Assembly: GCF_008831285.2 (NCBI RefSeq) | Contig: NC_045148.1 | Coordinates: 20,453,002-20,517,001, forward strand | Direction of reading: 5' to 3' | From: Nymphaea colorata | Taxonomy: Eukaryota > Streptophyta > Magnoliopsida > Nymphaeales > Nymphaeaceae | Length of the DNA stretch: 64,000 nucleotides | Position numbers and translations under genes: made by a program | The notes under the pieces: generated by a model | Told to the model about the DNA's origin: nothing | Database searches by the model: none | What the model saw: only the letters and a program-made list of their open reading frames with translations | Shown: positions 1 to 13,512 of the stretch, piece by piece | Numbering within the stretch: the stretch's first letter is position 1 | Layout: each line of letters begins with the position of its first letter

Positions 1-350
1 GCAGCCAGTATTGCAATAACGGAAAGCAGCAGATTTTTTATACATCGTCATGCCAAGATAAATAACACTCATGGACAATCTAAAAGAAAAAGAAAAAAAA
101 AACAAAAAGGTGGTGAAGGAAAAACTAAACCACCCTTATTCATCACAGAGGCATTAAATATTTTTCCATTTTTTCCATGCTTAATGACCACTGGTAAATT
201 AGAAAGAGCTCCTATCTGTATGATTAATCTTTTGTGATTTGTAACAAGAGCCAGAAGAAGGCTGGCACGCCAGAAACTATAAACTCTCGATTGTTCAGGA
301 TAATAGAGGAAGGCATTCAAGAAAACTAAAAACAAAAGGCAACTGTTAAC

Positions 351-713
351 CTCTTCTCATAGAGAGCATCCAAGTAGTTATCAAGGTCAGCCATCTCACT
401 GCAAACCTCATCGACTTCAATCGCCAACGACAGCTCAGACGAGTCGATTGTTGAAACAGTACTGAGGATCTCCTCATCGCTCGCAGGGAATGCGGCAGCC
501 TTCCGCTGGCTTTTCCCTGTTAAAATAGCAAGGAACAGCCCGTCAGGAAAGGTATTCAAGCATGACATGGAGTCATGGACATATTCACACGCCCAAATAC
601 AGACACATTGAGAGCGAACTTAAAAATTATTCACGAAACAAGGGACTTGAAAAAGAAAAAAAAGGAAAAGAAAATAGCAGAACCTTGAACGCAGAACGGA
701 CTTTCGCATTCAT
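351..713 (-). CDS. 5' part of an unrecognised minus-strand gene (partial)
   Basis: Two candidate coding exons are visible on the minus strand. The first starts at an ATG (713-711) just after a possible acceptor (TTTCTGCAG) and runs to an AAG/GTTCTG donor at 684. The second starts at 516 or 505, after AACAG or GCCAG, and ends at 351 before GTTAAC. The 505 acceptor keeps the frame after exon 1; the 516 one does not. The second exon reads as a soluble acidic stretch containing SDEEILSTVSTIDSSEL and EVDEVCSEMADLDNYLDALY, which looks coding and possibly coiled-coil. I do not recognise the family. Later exons would lie below position 351 and past the window edge; none is convincing here. The leader probably reaches back to about 1.5-1.9 kb on this strand. 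Confidence 0.4.
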
Positions 714-744
714 TTTAGCTGCAGAAATTTAATGAAAAAAATTC

Positions 745-1230
745 TCGAAAAAAACGTCCGTTCATCAGCTGAGGAAAATCTGGAGCTCCTGAGCCAATGT
801 AGTCAAACACATACAAAAAAATAGAAAAAAACTTTAACAAATTGGACGGAGCAAAGAAAAATGTCGTCATCTGCGAGTAATGTAATAAGGAAAGAATAAA
901 ACACCACACACAAAAGAAAAGAAGGAACTTCTGCTCATCGGTTGAGAAAAATCCCCATATGCTCAGTTCATCGGAAAGAGAAAAAAGGAGTGTATCTACC
1001 AGACCATAAAGAAAAAAATAAACCACTTATTTTTGTAGTTACTTTATCAAAGAAAATTAAGAAAAACATAAACACAGAAGAGAAAACAAGAAATCTCCTG
1101 TCATCAGCTGAGAAACCACAAGAGGAGGCCCGCCCATTAAGGTGGGAAACATAAACGCGGTATTTTTTGACCCAATTTAATAAGAAGATAAATTCCCCCA
1201 TCAGCTTAAAGCAAAAAAAAAAATTCCTGC
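745..1230. repeat. Degenerate repeated motif, spacing about 170 bp
   Basis: The core TCATCAGCTGAG recurs with variation at 762, 935 (TCATCGGTTGAG) and 1101, and in a weaker shortened form near 1199. The spacings are 173, 166 and 98 bp. Between the cores the sequence is A-rich and poorly alignable. It falls in the presumed leader intron of the minus-strand gene and looks like an old, decayed tandem array. Confidence 0.35.
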
Positions 1231-1479
1231 ACTCATTACAGTCGAACACAGAAAGAAACAAGCGGCTCAACTACGTAAAATAAAACCAAAGAAACATAAA
1301 TTCATTTCATTGGCCTCCGAATATTCAGGCGAAAGAGAAGACAAATTGATTAAAACAAACAGAAAAGGAAAATTTTCCTACCATCAACCACAACGCAAAC
1401 AAATGATCAAATCTGAACCAATTACCGAGACAAGTAATTCAGAAGTGCCTATTCTTCTACAAAATTTTCATCAAATTGC

Positions 1480-1900
1480 ACAAGCGATATCTGTATAGAG
1501 ACAGAGGGAGATAGAGATTTCACCTCTCGCCATATCTTCCTTCCTTGTCTCCTCTCTCACTTTCAGCCTTAATTAATCCTAAATGTAATCCCTCTGCTTG
1601 TTCAGAAGACGAGACCTGAAACACTGAGCGTAGAAGAAGAAGAAGAAGCAAGGAACCATAATCTTCGGCAATCGGTAGGTGAGAAGAAGACCACCGGCGG
1701 CCATCCAAAACTCGTCGATCAAAGAGCGAAAGAAAGGCAGGAATTGGCTTCCTTCCAGAAATTTATTATAAGCCACCCAAAACCCAAATCCAGGACTATA
1801 AGAAAAATAGAAAACAAGGCGAAAACAAGAGTCGATCGATATAAGGAAAAAGGAAAAGAAGCTCCCTCTCTCTCTCTCCCAACGTCAGCCAAAGGGAAGG
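1480..1900 (-). promoter_or_regulatory. Probable 5' leader and promoter of the minus-strand gene
   Basis: On the minus strand this stretch has a GA-rich run near 1864-1880, of the kind common in plant 5' leaders, followed by mixed-composition sequence without a sustained reading frame. It lies upstream of the ATG at 713, with about 0.8 kb of AT-rich, intron-like sequence between. A leader exon followed by a leader intron is inferred; no TATA box or transcription start was established. Confidence 0.25.
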
Positions 1901-2389
1901 ATCAGTTTTGACTCAATAAGAACAAGATACTAAGAAGGGGGCGCCAACAGCTTTTAACCGCCAAAATCTAGGGGCGGTGAAATTTTTTTTACCGTGCCCA
2001 AAATTATTGGGAGGTAAATTCCACGCTGCACAAGCGGTTACAGCGTCCTATCTTTGCTTTCTTCAAGTCAAGTAGAATTTTTTATTTATAAACAATCTAA
2101 TAAGTTTCGGAATGTCGTTAAGAACAAAAGTTTTTTTCCCGACAATTTGGCGATGCAATCTTTTTTATCACTTAGCCAATATTGATGCTCATTTTTCTAT
2201 ATTTTGGGATATGAATTAGCAGATAAAAACAACATTTAGGAATTAAACCGGTAAAAGTTCGATTAGCATTTACTTTTAATTCTAAAACCCCACGTTCATT
2301 CATCGTTGCTCACCTGATTCCCAATAAATAATTCAAGCGCAAAATAACAACTAATTGGGCCGTGGATAGTCATATCATATCAGGGACAC

Positions 2390-2434
<45 letters not shown>

Positions 2435-2515
2435 TGTAAAAGAAAAATAACATAGACTTCAAACTTGTCGTTCCTAACATTTATTTCAAACTGAAATTAT
2501 GTTCAGTAGCCAACA
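1901..2515. other. AT-rich intergenic stretch with a TA microsatellite
   Basis: No gene is visible. The region separates the minus-strand leader from the SLU7-like pseudogene. It includes a TA dinucleotide run at about 2393-2432. The missing N-terminal coding part of SLU7 was looked for here and not found. Confidence 0.6.
2393..2432. repeat. (TA)n microsatellite
   Basis: A TA dinucleotide run of about 40 bp, some 100 bp before the point where SLU7 homology begins. Confidence 0.95.
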
Positions 2516-4039
2516 TTGGATAAGATACATATCCAAATTATGTATCTCAAAGAGCTACAAATTAAAAAATTGGAAGAAAAGAACAATTATGGGAAGAAAA
2601 ATGGCAGTGACAGTAGCGAGGAGGAGAATGAAGAAGATGAGTTGAAGGTTGATGGAGCAAAAGTTGATGAAAGTAAACAGATGGATTTTGCAAAGGTTGA
2701 GAAACGTGTGCGTACAACTGGTGGCGGCAGCGCAGGAACTGTTAGGTACTGTGGAGCACTTTTGTTGTTACTTCTCTCGCATGTTCATCTTTGATGTGTT
2801 TCTAAGTGGTTTTCAAATGGCTAACCGTCTTCAGGAATTTGCGTATTCGAGAAGATACTGCTAAATATCTTTTGAACCTTGATGTGAAATCTGCTCATTA
2901 TGATCCAAAAACTCGATCCATGAGAGAGGATCCTCTTCCAGATGCTGATCCGAATGAGAAGTTCTATGGAGCAAGTTTTTTTAATCTGTGTATGTGACAG
3001 CATTTTTCTCCAAAAGATAGTTCATAAAATTTTCATGCACTGAACATACTTATTAACGTGTGGCATAGACCCAGGGGGATAATCAATATCGCGCTAGTGG
3101 GCAGGCACTGGAGTTTAAGCAGTTGAACATCCATGCATGGGAAGCTTTTGAAAAGGGACAAGACATTCATATGCAGGCAGCCCCATCTCAGGCTGAACTA
3201 CTCTACAAAGAGTTTAAAGAGAAGCTGAAGTCTCAAACGAAGGTATCCATAATGGAAAAATATGGAAATGCGGCTTCTGAAGAAGAAATTCCAAGGGAAC
3301 TACTACTAGGCCAGAGCGAGAGAGAGGTTGAGTATGATCATGCTGGCCGAATTATCAAGGGCCAGGTAGGTTTTATAGTTTCACAAGTTGTTCTTCTAAT
3401 TTGGTTAAATACTGACAAATGTGTCAATGAATCATGAGAATTTGCATTTATTAGTTAACGTGGTGGAAATTGAAGTTGCATGTCTTCCTACTTGTGTTTT
3501 TTTTAATATTAAAAAAGATGGACTTCTGTGTGTTAACGTACACATCTATAAGAACAGTTGTATGTGTGCATATTACGTTGTTGGTCAGTTTGTATGGCAA
3601 AGTATTTGGGTTTTTTATTACAAAAAACATGAACTCATCATACATAGTTTATGAGTCAAGTTTATATTTGACAGTTGTCAGTTAATTAGTTCTCCACTCC
3701 TTAAGATTATATTTTGGCTGTAATGATCAACATACAAGGGAACATGTTGTCTGCTGAATAAACTGTTCGTCTATAGTTCTTTGTGTTTGGACATATGGAG
3801 ACAAATATTGCTGCTTATGTGGATTTGGTTACTAGGTTTTATATTTCAAATGAACAGTAAAATGCCGTGTTTTCCTGGAGAAACAGGACCTGCATAACCT
3901 CCATGTTGTGGCTTATATTTGAACTAGATAGATAGTAATGATGTTGTTTATATATTTGTAGTGAATCCCATGCTTGAACATAGCTCCTATATGATGTTAA
4001 GAGTTACATGAGAAACTACATGATTCCTGGGGTAGTCTA

Positions 4040-4480
4040 TATACATCTCTACTACTGGGATGGACACAAGCCAAGTTCGAGCCTAGCAGGGCTGCTCATT
4101 AGTCATATTGCTTGATCTCAGGCTTGAATTAGTTCAAATGATACTTTCGACTTGACTTGAACAAGTTCAAGCCTATCCATGCGGCCTGCCTAAAACTAAG
4201 GTTGGATTGAGCTATGAGCTGTAAGTAAAACAAATAAAACAAGTTAATTTTTCAATTCAAAATTGTCCTGTGGCCATGGGATTTGAAATGGAAATGTGGA
4301 GTCTAGAAGTTGCATTAGATGCCCAGTGGTAGGCTAATGTGAAGAACATGCATTACCTATGACTTCATAGGCTTATTCGAGGTTAAGCAAGCCGAGTTCA
4401 TGTAGCTTTACTTTACTTGTTGAACTGCTCAAGTTGAACTACCGACTTGAACTCGTCTCAGTGGAGCTCCAGCGGAATCA
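4040..4480. repeat. Probable decayed transposon rich in CAAGTT/CTTGAACT motifs
   Basis: This part of the long fourth-exon-proximal intron of the SLU7 pseudogene has repeated AGTTCGAGCC, TTGAACAAGTTCAAGCC and GACTTGAACTCG motifs. They resemble the CTCGAGCT-rich element at 38221-38662. It starts near a GGGATGGACACAAGCC sequence typical of such ends. No clean target duplication was found, so the boundaries are approximate. Confidence 0.35.
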
Positions 4481-6065
4481 CTGTGAACTCCCCTCTTCTA
4501 CTTCTATTTTGCTGCTTTCACATGATGGGTTTCATCTGATTAATAACCTTGCATATACCATTCTCATCTTATTTCTAAGGGTTTGATCATGTAATGTAAA
4601 CTTGGTCTATCAGTCAATCCATGTCATTTTGGTTGGTCTAACTTTAGGAGCTTTTCATGTGATTGTGTTAAGCTTGTGACACTCTCGGAATTTCTGTTGG
4701 GGACGAGTTTATATATTTTTCGCTTTTGCAGGAGAAAGCCCTTCCAAAAAGCAAGTATGAGGAAGATGTTTATATTAATAATCACACAAGTGTTTGGGGT
4801 TCATGATGGAAAGACCACCAGTGGGGATACAAGTGTTGCAGGCAGACCATCCGGAACAGCTATTGTACTGGTTCTGCGGGAATTGAGGCTGCAGAAGCAG
4901 CAATTGATCTAATGAAAGCCAATATTGCATGGAAAGATGCTATGGAAGGTCCAGTTACCAACTTTTGGAAATGTCTACAGTCTACACTGCATATTGTGAG
5001 GCTTGAATTTGGCTGCTAAGGAATAGTTAGACTGTGGTTGCGCATGTGTTTGTTGTTTCCCTTTATGGTTGTATATATGTTGTTATTTTGTGTTGTTCAC
5101 TGAAATTATGCATCTGCAGAAAGACCTTCTGCTGTTGAAGAGAAAAGATTAGCCACTTGGGGCACTGATGTCCCTGAGGACCTAGTTTTGGATCAGAAGC
5201 GTTTTGCTGAAGCACTTAAAAAGGTAAATTTTATGTATTGTGCAACATGAATGTTTGTCTTGTTCCCCAGATGCAATAAAAAAAAACGTATGCTTGAACT
5301 TTTTTGTCCTCTTTTTTTAGCAGTGTTGGAATTTGGTTAACTTTTATTTCTTTGGCCTGTTTTGATATGCTGTTGCTCACTGTTGTCTTTCTATCCATGC
5401 AGGAGGATGAAAGAAGAAGAGAAGTGAAAGACGAGAGAAAGCGGAAGTACAATGTTAAATGGAATGATGAGGTGATCTATTCTTTTCCTCTTTGAAAAAA
5501 CGAAACTTGGGAAATTTTGATTAAAGAATGCAATACTGCTGGAGATGGTTATGTCAAATTTAGACTAATTTTATGTATGAGTTTAAGAGCCAGAACCTTT
5601 TTGTCAACTATAGAAGTTTGTTGGTAGTTTATCACTATTATGCACAAAGTTATTTCTCTTGTTGGATGCCAAATAAGTCTACTAGAAGTTGCTGTAGTGG
5701 TTTATATGACTATTTGATAACTACTTCTCTTCTGAACTTACTACGAATATGGATAGTACTGACCATGCGTTTGGTTACTTGCCCACTACCCAGATACCAG
5801 GTAACCAGGTTTTGAGTTACCTGAGCACATAAGAATGGAATTCGTACCTGGACTTAAGTTTCAGTTTGGTATTTCTACTGGTGAATATATAATATGTTTA
5901 GGTGGGGCCTGGGGGAATGAGAAACAGCAGCTGAGACTGTCCTTGATTGTTGTTATCTGGTTATAGATTAACAGAACTTATAATTTATGAAAAAAAAATT
6001 TAATCTGTTCTCGTTTTAGTGGTTGGGTCATAGCTAGTAATTTAGCCATTTTTACTATGTATATA

Positions 6066-6181
<116 letters not shown>

Positions 6182-6349
6182 CAGTCACTCTAATTGGATC
6201 GGCAAGCACACTGCTTAATAATTGCTATTATGTTCGTCCTGACTGGCAGCCACTTTCGTATGGCCATAGACTCTATTATGTTGCCTGGTGCTTGAACTTG
6301 AAGAATTGTTATACTCATTCTGAATTGCCACCACTTTGATATGTTCCTC

Positions 6350-6450
6350 TGCGGTAGCGGAGCTACCATGGGGCTGGAGTGGGCAACTGTCTACCCCAGC
6401 CCGTGTAAACCTTTATAAAAGTTTTATTATCATGTGTTGGACTCAAGCCT
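6350..6450. mobile_element. Short dispersed element, GTGGCGGAGCC family (partial copy 1)
   Basis: GCGGTAGCGGAGCTACCATGG followed by GAGTGGGCAACTGTCTACCCC matches in layout the GTGGCGCAGCCACATGG / GTGTGGGC...GCCCACA end of the copies at 39329 and 57490. It is diverged, and the other end was not found. It lies in the last intron of the SLU7 pseudogene. Confidence 0.35.
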
Positions 6451-7209
6451 AGCCAGACGTGCTCACACCAGACCCAGGTTAGTGCGTCTACATGCACCCA
6501 ATTCATTGCAATAATAAGATGGATCAGTGGCTAAAACTTTCTGCTGACACCAATTATGTTGCCATTGCATGTGCACAGATTGAACATAAAAAGTGCATGC
6601 GTTCCTCATCCGTTCCATTGTTTGTAGTGGGTTACGAAGTCAAGGAATCTAGCCTTAGAGAAGACCTATATATTGAAGGCAATTTGATTATTTTGCTACT
6701 CAGTGCTAAAAAATTCGATCTGTGGCAGGTTACAGCAGAAGATATGGAAGATTACAGGATGAAGAAGATACATCGTGATGATCCAATGAGTATTGTCTCT
6801 GTGTTCGTGTTTTTTCCGTCACCAAAGCCGTGATGATTTGACAATTTTGTGGCGGAAGCAACATATTAGACAAGACCAGCTCACAAGAAACCATGCTCTT
6901 CTTGCTATCAGTGCTCAAAAGGCTTCAAAATCGAATAGAAAATCGGTTTGGATTTAGATTTGAAAACTGACATATGATTGGATTCAGATCCTGGTTTGGT
7001 TTCACATAAGGATCCATTGAATGATGGATACCACTTAAGGAAATACGGCCAGTTAACGTTTTTGCATATTCATTCATTATCAAATGCATAGGTGAGTGAG
7101 ACTTTCGATTTTAGGTTGTATTTTAAGAATCAAATAAAGTTTGTTCAAACTTGTTCTTCATTCTAATCCGAATCCTAATGTGCAAAAAGAAAGTCTCGAT
7201 CCGGAATCG

Positions 7210-7346
7210 GCGTGGTCAACTCGTAATTTCTTAAACAAAACGGGGGTAGAACAGGAGCCCTAAAACCCTTTAAATCGTCTCTTGATCCCTAAGCCTCCTC
7301 TTTCCACCCTCACCATTTTCCTCTGAGAGAGAGAGAGAGAGGGGAA
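7210..7346 (+). promoter_or_regulatory. RPL8 proximal promoter and leader
   Basis: The leader just before the ATG is pyrimidine-rich and ends in a short GA repeat. CCCTAAAACCC at about 7258-7268 resembles the telo-box common upstream of plant ribosomal protein genes. No clear TATA box is seen. The transcription start is not fixed by sequence alone. Confidence 0.45.
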
Positions 7347-10639
<3,293 letters not shown>

Positions 10640-11783
10640 GATACATTCCTTTCTAGGTCTCTCTTTTGTTTTAGGTTGTCGAAAATTCTGCGTTTTTGTT
10701 TGTAGGCAGTTTTCTCGGTGTATTTCTTGGAACTCATCCTTTGTGGGATGGAGCTCGTTGTTGGCCATAGTGTCAACATGGTTCAACATTTTTTTGGGGT
10801 TGGATTCGCTATAAATGTGACAGGTCTGATTGGTTCCTATTTTTAGCTGATCTAAAGCAAGTAATCTTGGTCATAGGAAGATTGGAATGCTATTTATGAG
10901 AAAGGAGATGAGAAAATGGGTAGGAACGTGCTCGATCACTTGATCAACAAATCCTTTCTTGGCCCAGGTGGTTGCTTTGGTGTACCTTATGCTCATTCGT
11001 GTTTCGTGGGACGTCAAGACACTAGGATTACTTGAAAACTAGAAGATGTCTACCAACGGGAAAGAACTTTGTGGGGTTTACAATTTCATAGTCTTGAATC
11101 TTCCTGGTTGATACTTTCTTAATGTGAACTTCACAATAATTGGTGGATGCAGTAAAAGAGGTCGTCGAGCGACTTTAATGCGTCTGGTCTCCATCCCTGG
11201 AGGCAGTTTCTGTTGAGCGGGAAAACGATGTTGAAAGTTACGCTGAGATTGAATTTCCTTCTATTGCATATTCAACAGAGAATGCCGAAGAATGAAATAA
11301 TTAAAAAAAAAAAATCAAAAGATTTACCACTGTCTTCCTCTCTCTATTAAATTCTTCTATCTTGTATCGGCCATAGATATCGACGTTGTTTTAAGATGAC
11401 TTGGACCTTTGCTTCCTTGAGTCACTGAGGCGATGAAATGTCTCTTTAGCATATGTATTTGCCCTGAGATACGTTAGTTATTTTAATTTTTTCTTTGTCT
11501 TTTTTTAGTACTTTCTTTGCTTGTACCTTTCTTTTTTTTCTTTTCTCGAGTGGACAAGAGGCTAACAACCTAATGTTTGACTCAAAAAATTTCCATTCTT
11601 CCTGCCTCTAATATCTTGGTTGAGGCCCGGCAAAACCACCCTTTTCCTTGTCTTGCATATTCAATAGAGAATGCCCAAGCATGGCTTATTGGCAGTTGAT
11701 TGAACTTTCTCTTCCTTAGGACACTCTCTCTTGCACTCGGCCTTAGCCAGCGTTTGCATTTGGCTACAGATTAGCTTTTTATT

Positions 11784-11790
<7 letters not shown>
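10640..11790 (+). other. RPL8 3' region and intergenic spacer
   Basis: The first few hundred bases probably hold the RPL8 3' UTR. No coding stretch or clear repeat family is visible beyond that. Confidence 0.5.
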
Positions 11791-11819
<29 letters not shown>

Positions 11820-11844
11820 ATATATATATATATATATATATTAT

Positions 11845-11870
<26 letters not shown>
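11791..11870. repeat. 80-bp perfect palindrome of CT, TA and AG tracts
   Basis: A (CT)n run ends in CTATAAT, passes through a TA core and returns as ATTATAG followed by an (AG)n run. The axis is between 11830 and 11831. Each 40-base arm is the exact reverse complement of the other; symmetry breaks at 11790/11871. Confidence 0.95.
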
Positions 11871-11875
<5 letters not shown>

Positions 11876-11879
11876 AGCT

Positions 11880-13070
11880 GTCGGATTATGTTGCATTAGC
11901 TGGCGACGTGCATTATTAAGTTATTAGGTTGTCCAGTTATCGCGTGTTTCTTATGGTGGGGCGAATGTTGTCTTTGATATTGTTGTTCACTTGCCTACCT
12001 CTCGTTTTATATTTTCCTGAATTTTTCTTTATTTTTGTTAAGATTATATGATTTATTAATTTGATTTTGAAGCTTATGCATCGCCTCAGTCCTCTTGATG
12101 GGCCTCAACGTTTCAATACCTCAGCAAATTCATTTCATGTGATTAAACTCTTTCTTCTTGCACTCTCAAGACATAGATTCTTCTGATGACCAGTTCCTTA
12201 CTAATTAAGATAGACAACATTTACCAATCCGCATATGCCTAGCTATAAGGAATATCTCTCTTTGGTGCGGCTCCGAATATTTCCAGCACCAATTCCTTGC
12301 CTCTTCGTCTTTGTCGTAAAGCTAAAGTGGCTTTTCCAAGTTACAGGATAATCTCCAGATAAAATTTGATTTAGTTTATGCAAAAAGCTGTTTATCGGTT
12401 TTGAAAGTGAATCATTCAGTGCAAAGAAACACTAAAGTTGTGTTTGATAGCCTCGGATCTTAAATCTAAAGCTACATAAAAACGTATATTTTGAGTTATT
12501 TTTAGTTTAAACAAACTAAGAATCATTTAAATTAACCATAACCATGAATTTAAAATTAGATGAAAGTAGTCTCATATGGATCTTAAATTTTAAATGGACG
12601 TTGTCTTCTTTCTCACTTGATTTACTGCTTTTTGTCTTCCTTAGCATATAATACCGAAGCCTGATTTTTGTTTTCTTTGGTTACATATAATAGTTTAAAA
12701 TCATCTAAAAAATCAAGGAAACCATTCAAAAGGAAAAGCTGCTCATTGGTCCTGAAATTTTCATAAATGTTTTTTGGTCATTTTGAAAGATGTCACTTTT
12801 CTGCAATTTTCTGAACAAAGAAAAGGTTGACGTTGATCCGTCATTAAGATATTCCCTGAAAAATGATGGCAGGTGGCTTCTCCTTTTTCCAAATTCGGCT
12901 ACACGTTGAGGCGCTACATGGTTTAGGAAAAAAAATATCCACTAATTTTAGTGGCTTTTATTAGGATGAGAGAGTTAGACGATATTCTCATAATTATAAT
13001 TAGATAGATGATTTGTTTTTTTTTGGAATACTTCTTCTACTTTGTCTCAGGTTTGCAGATTCTAATCTAG
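11880..13070. other. Intergenic, no gene seen
   Basis: AT-rich sequence with only short, non-sustained frames. A segment near 12430-12610 (GATAGCCTCGGATCTTAAATC and following) resembles the dispersed sequences at 55860-56040 and 61880-62340, so it may be an old non-autonomous transposon. Confidence 0.4.
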
Positions 13071-13075
13071 CTTAT

Positions 13076-13512
13076 AGCAGTTTTGATTTCAACCTTAAAA
13101 AAGAGTTAGAAACCCGAACAACTATATATGTAATAACTTATTTTATAAGTTCTTAAAAAATTTTCACAATTTTTAACATGAGACTGAATTTTTTGGGTAT
13201 TACAATCCACTCTTTATAAGGCACACGAGTTCGTGCATGTGAGACCCTAAGTCTGAGTGTTGAACTGACTTTGATATCACTGTAGCAACCAGACCCACTC
13301 CTAAGCTCGAGCCCTTGGTTATCTAGTTCTCTAGCAATTTCGATTATAACCCTAAAAAGACTAAGAACTAATACAACCATTTGTGTAATAACCTCCCTTG
13401 TAAGTAGGTTTGGGCAACGGGCCGGCCCGATGCCCACCCTTACTTATAAGGCTTTGAAAATCCCTCATAATTTTAAATACCCGACTAAATTTTTGGAGTG
13501 TTACGGTCTCTC
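13076..13512. repeat. Diverged direct duplication
   Basis: The segment from 13076 to about 13212 recurs from 13331 to about 13512. Shared landmarks in order are AGCAGTTTTGATT or AGCAATTTCGATT, GTAATAAC, AGACTGAATTTTTTGGGTAT or CGACTAAATTTTTGGAGTGT, and TTAC(A/G)(A/G)TC. The second copy carries an extra 38-bp insertion at 13405-13442. The style, with a TGATATCACTGTAGCAACC segment between copies, recalls plant LTR retrotransposon leftovers, but no coding part remains. Confidence 0.6.
13405..13442. mobile_element. 38-bp minimal insertion made of two joined terminal repeats
   Basis: The insertion is TAGGTTTGGGCAACGGGCC followed directly by its imperfect inverse, ending GATGCCCACCCTTA; 15 of 19 arm positions match. 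It is flanked by CTTGTAAG (13397-13404) and CTTATAAG (13443-13450), an 8-bp target duplication with one difference. The sister copy of the surrounding repeat has no insertion and reads TTTATAAG at the matching site. TAGGG-like ends and an 8-bp duplication suit the hAT superfamily. Confidence 0.7.
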
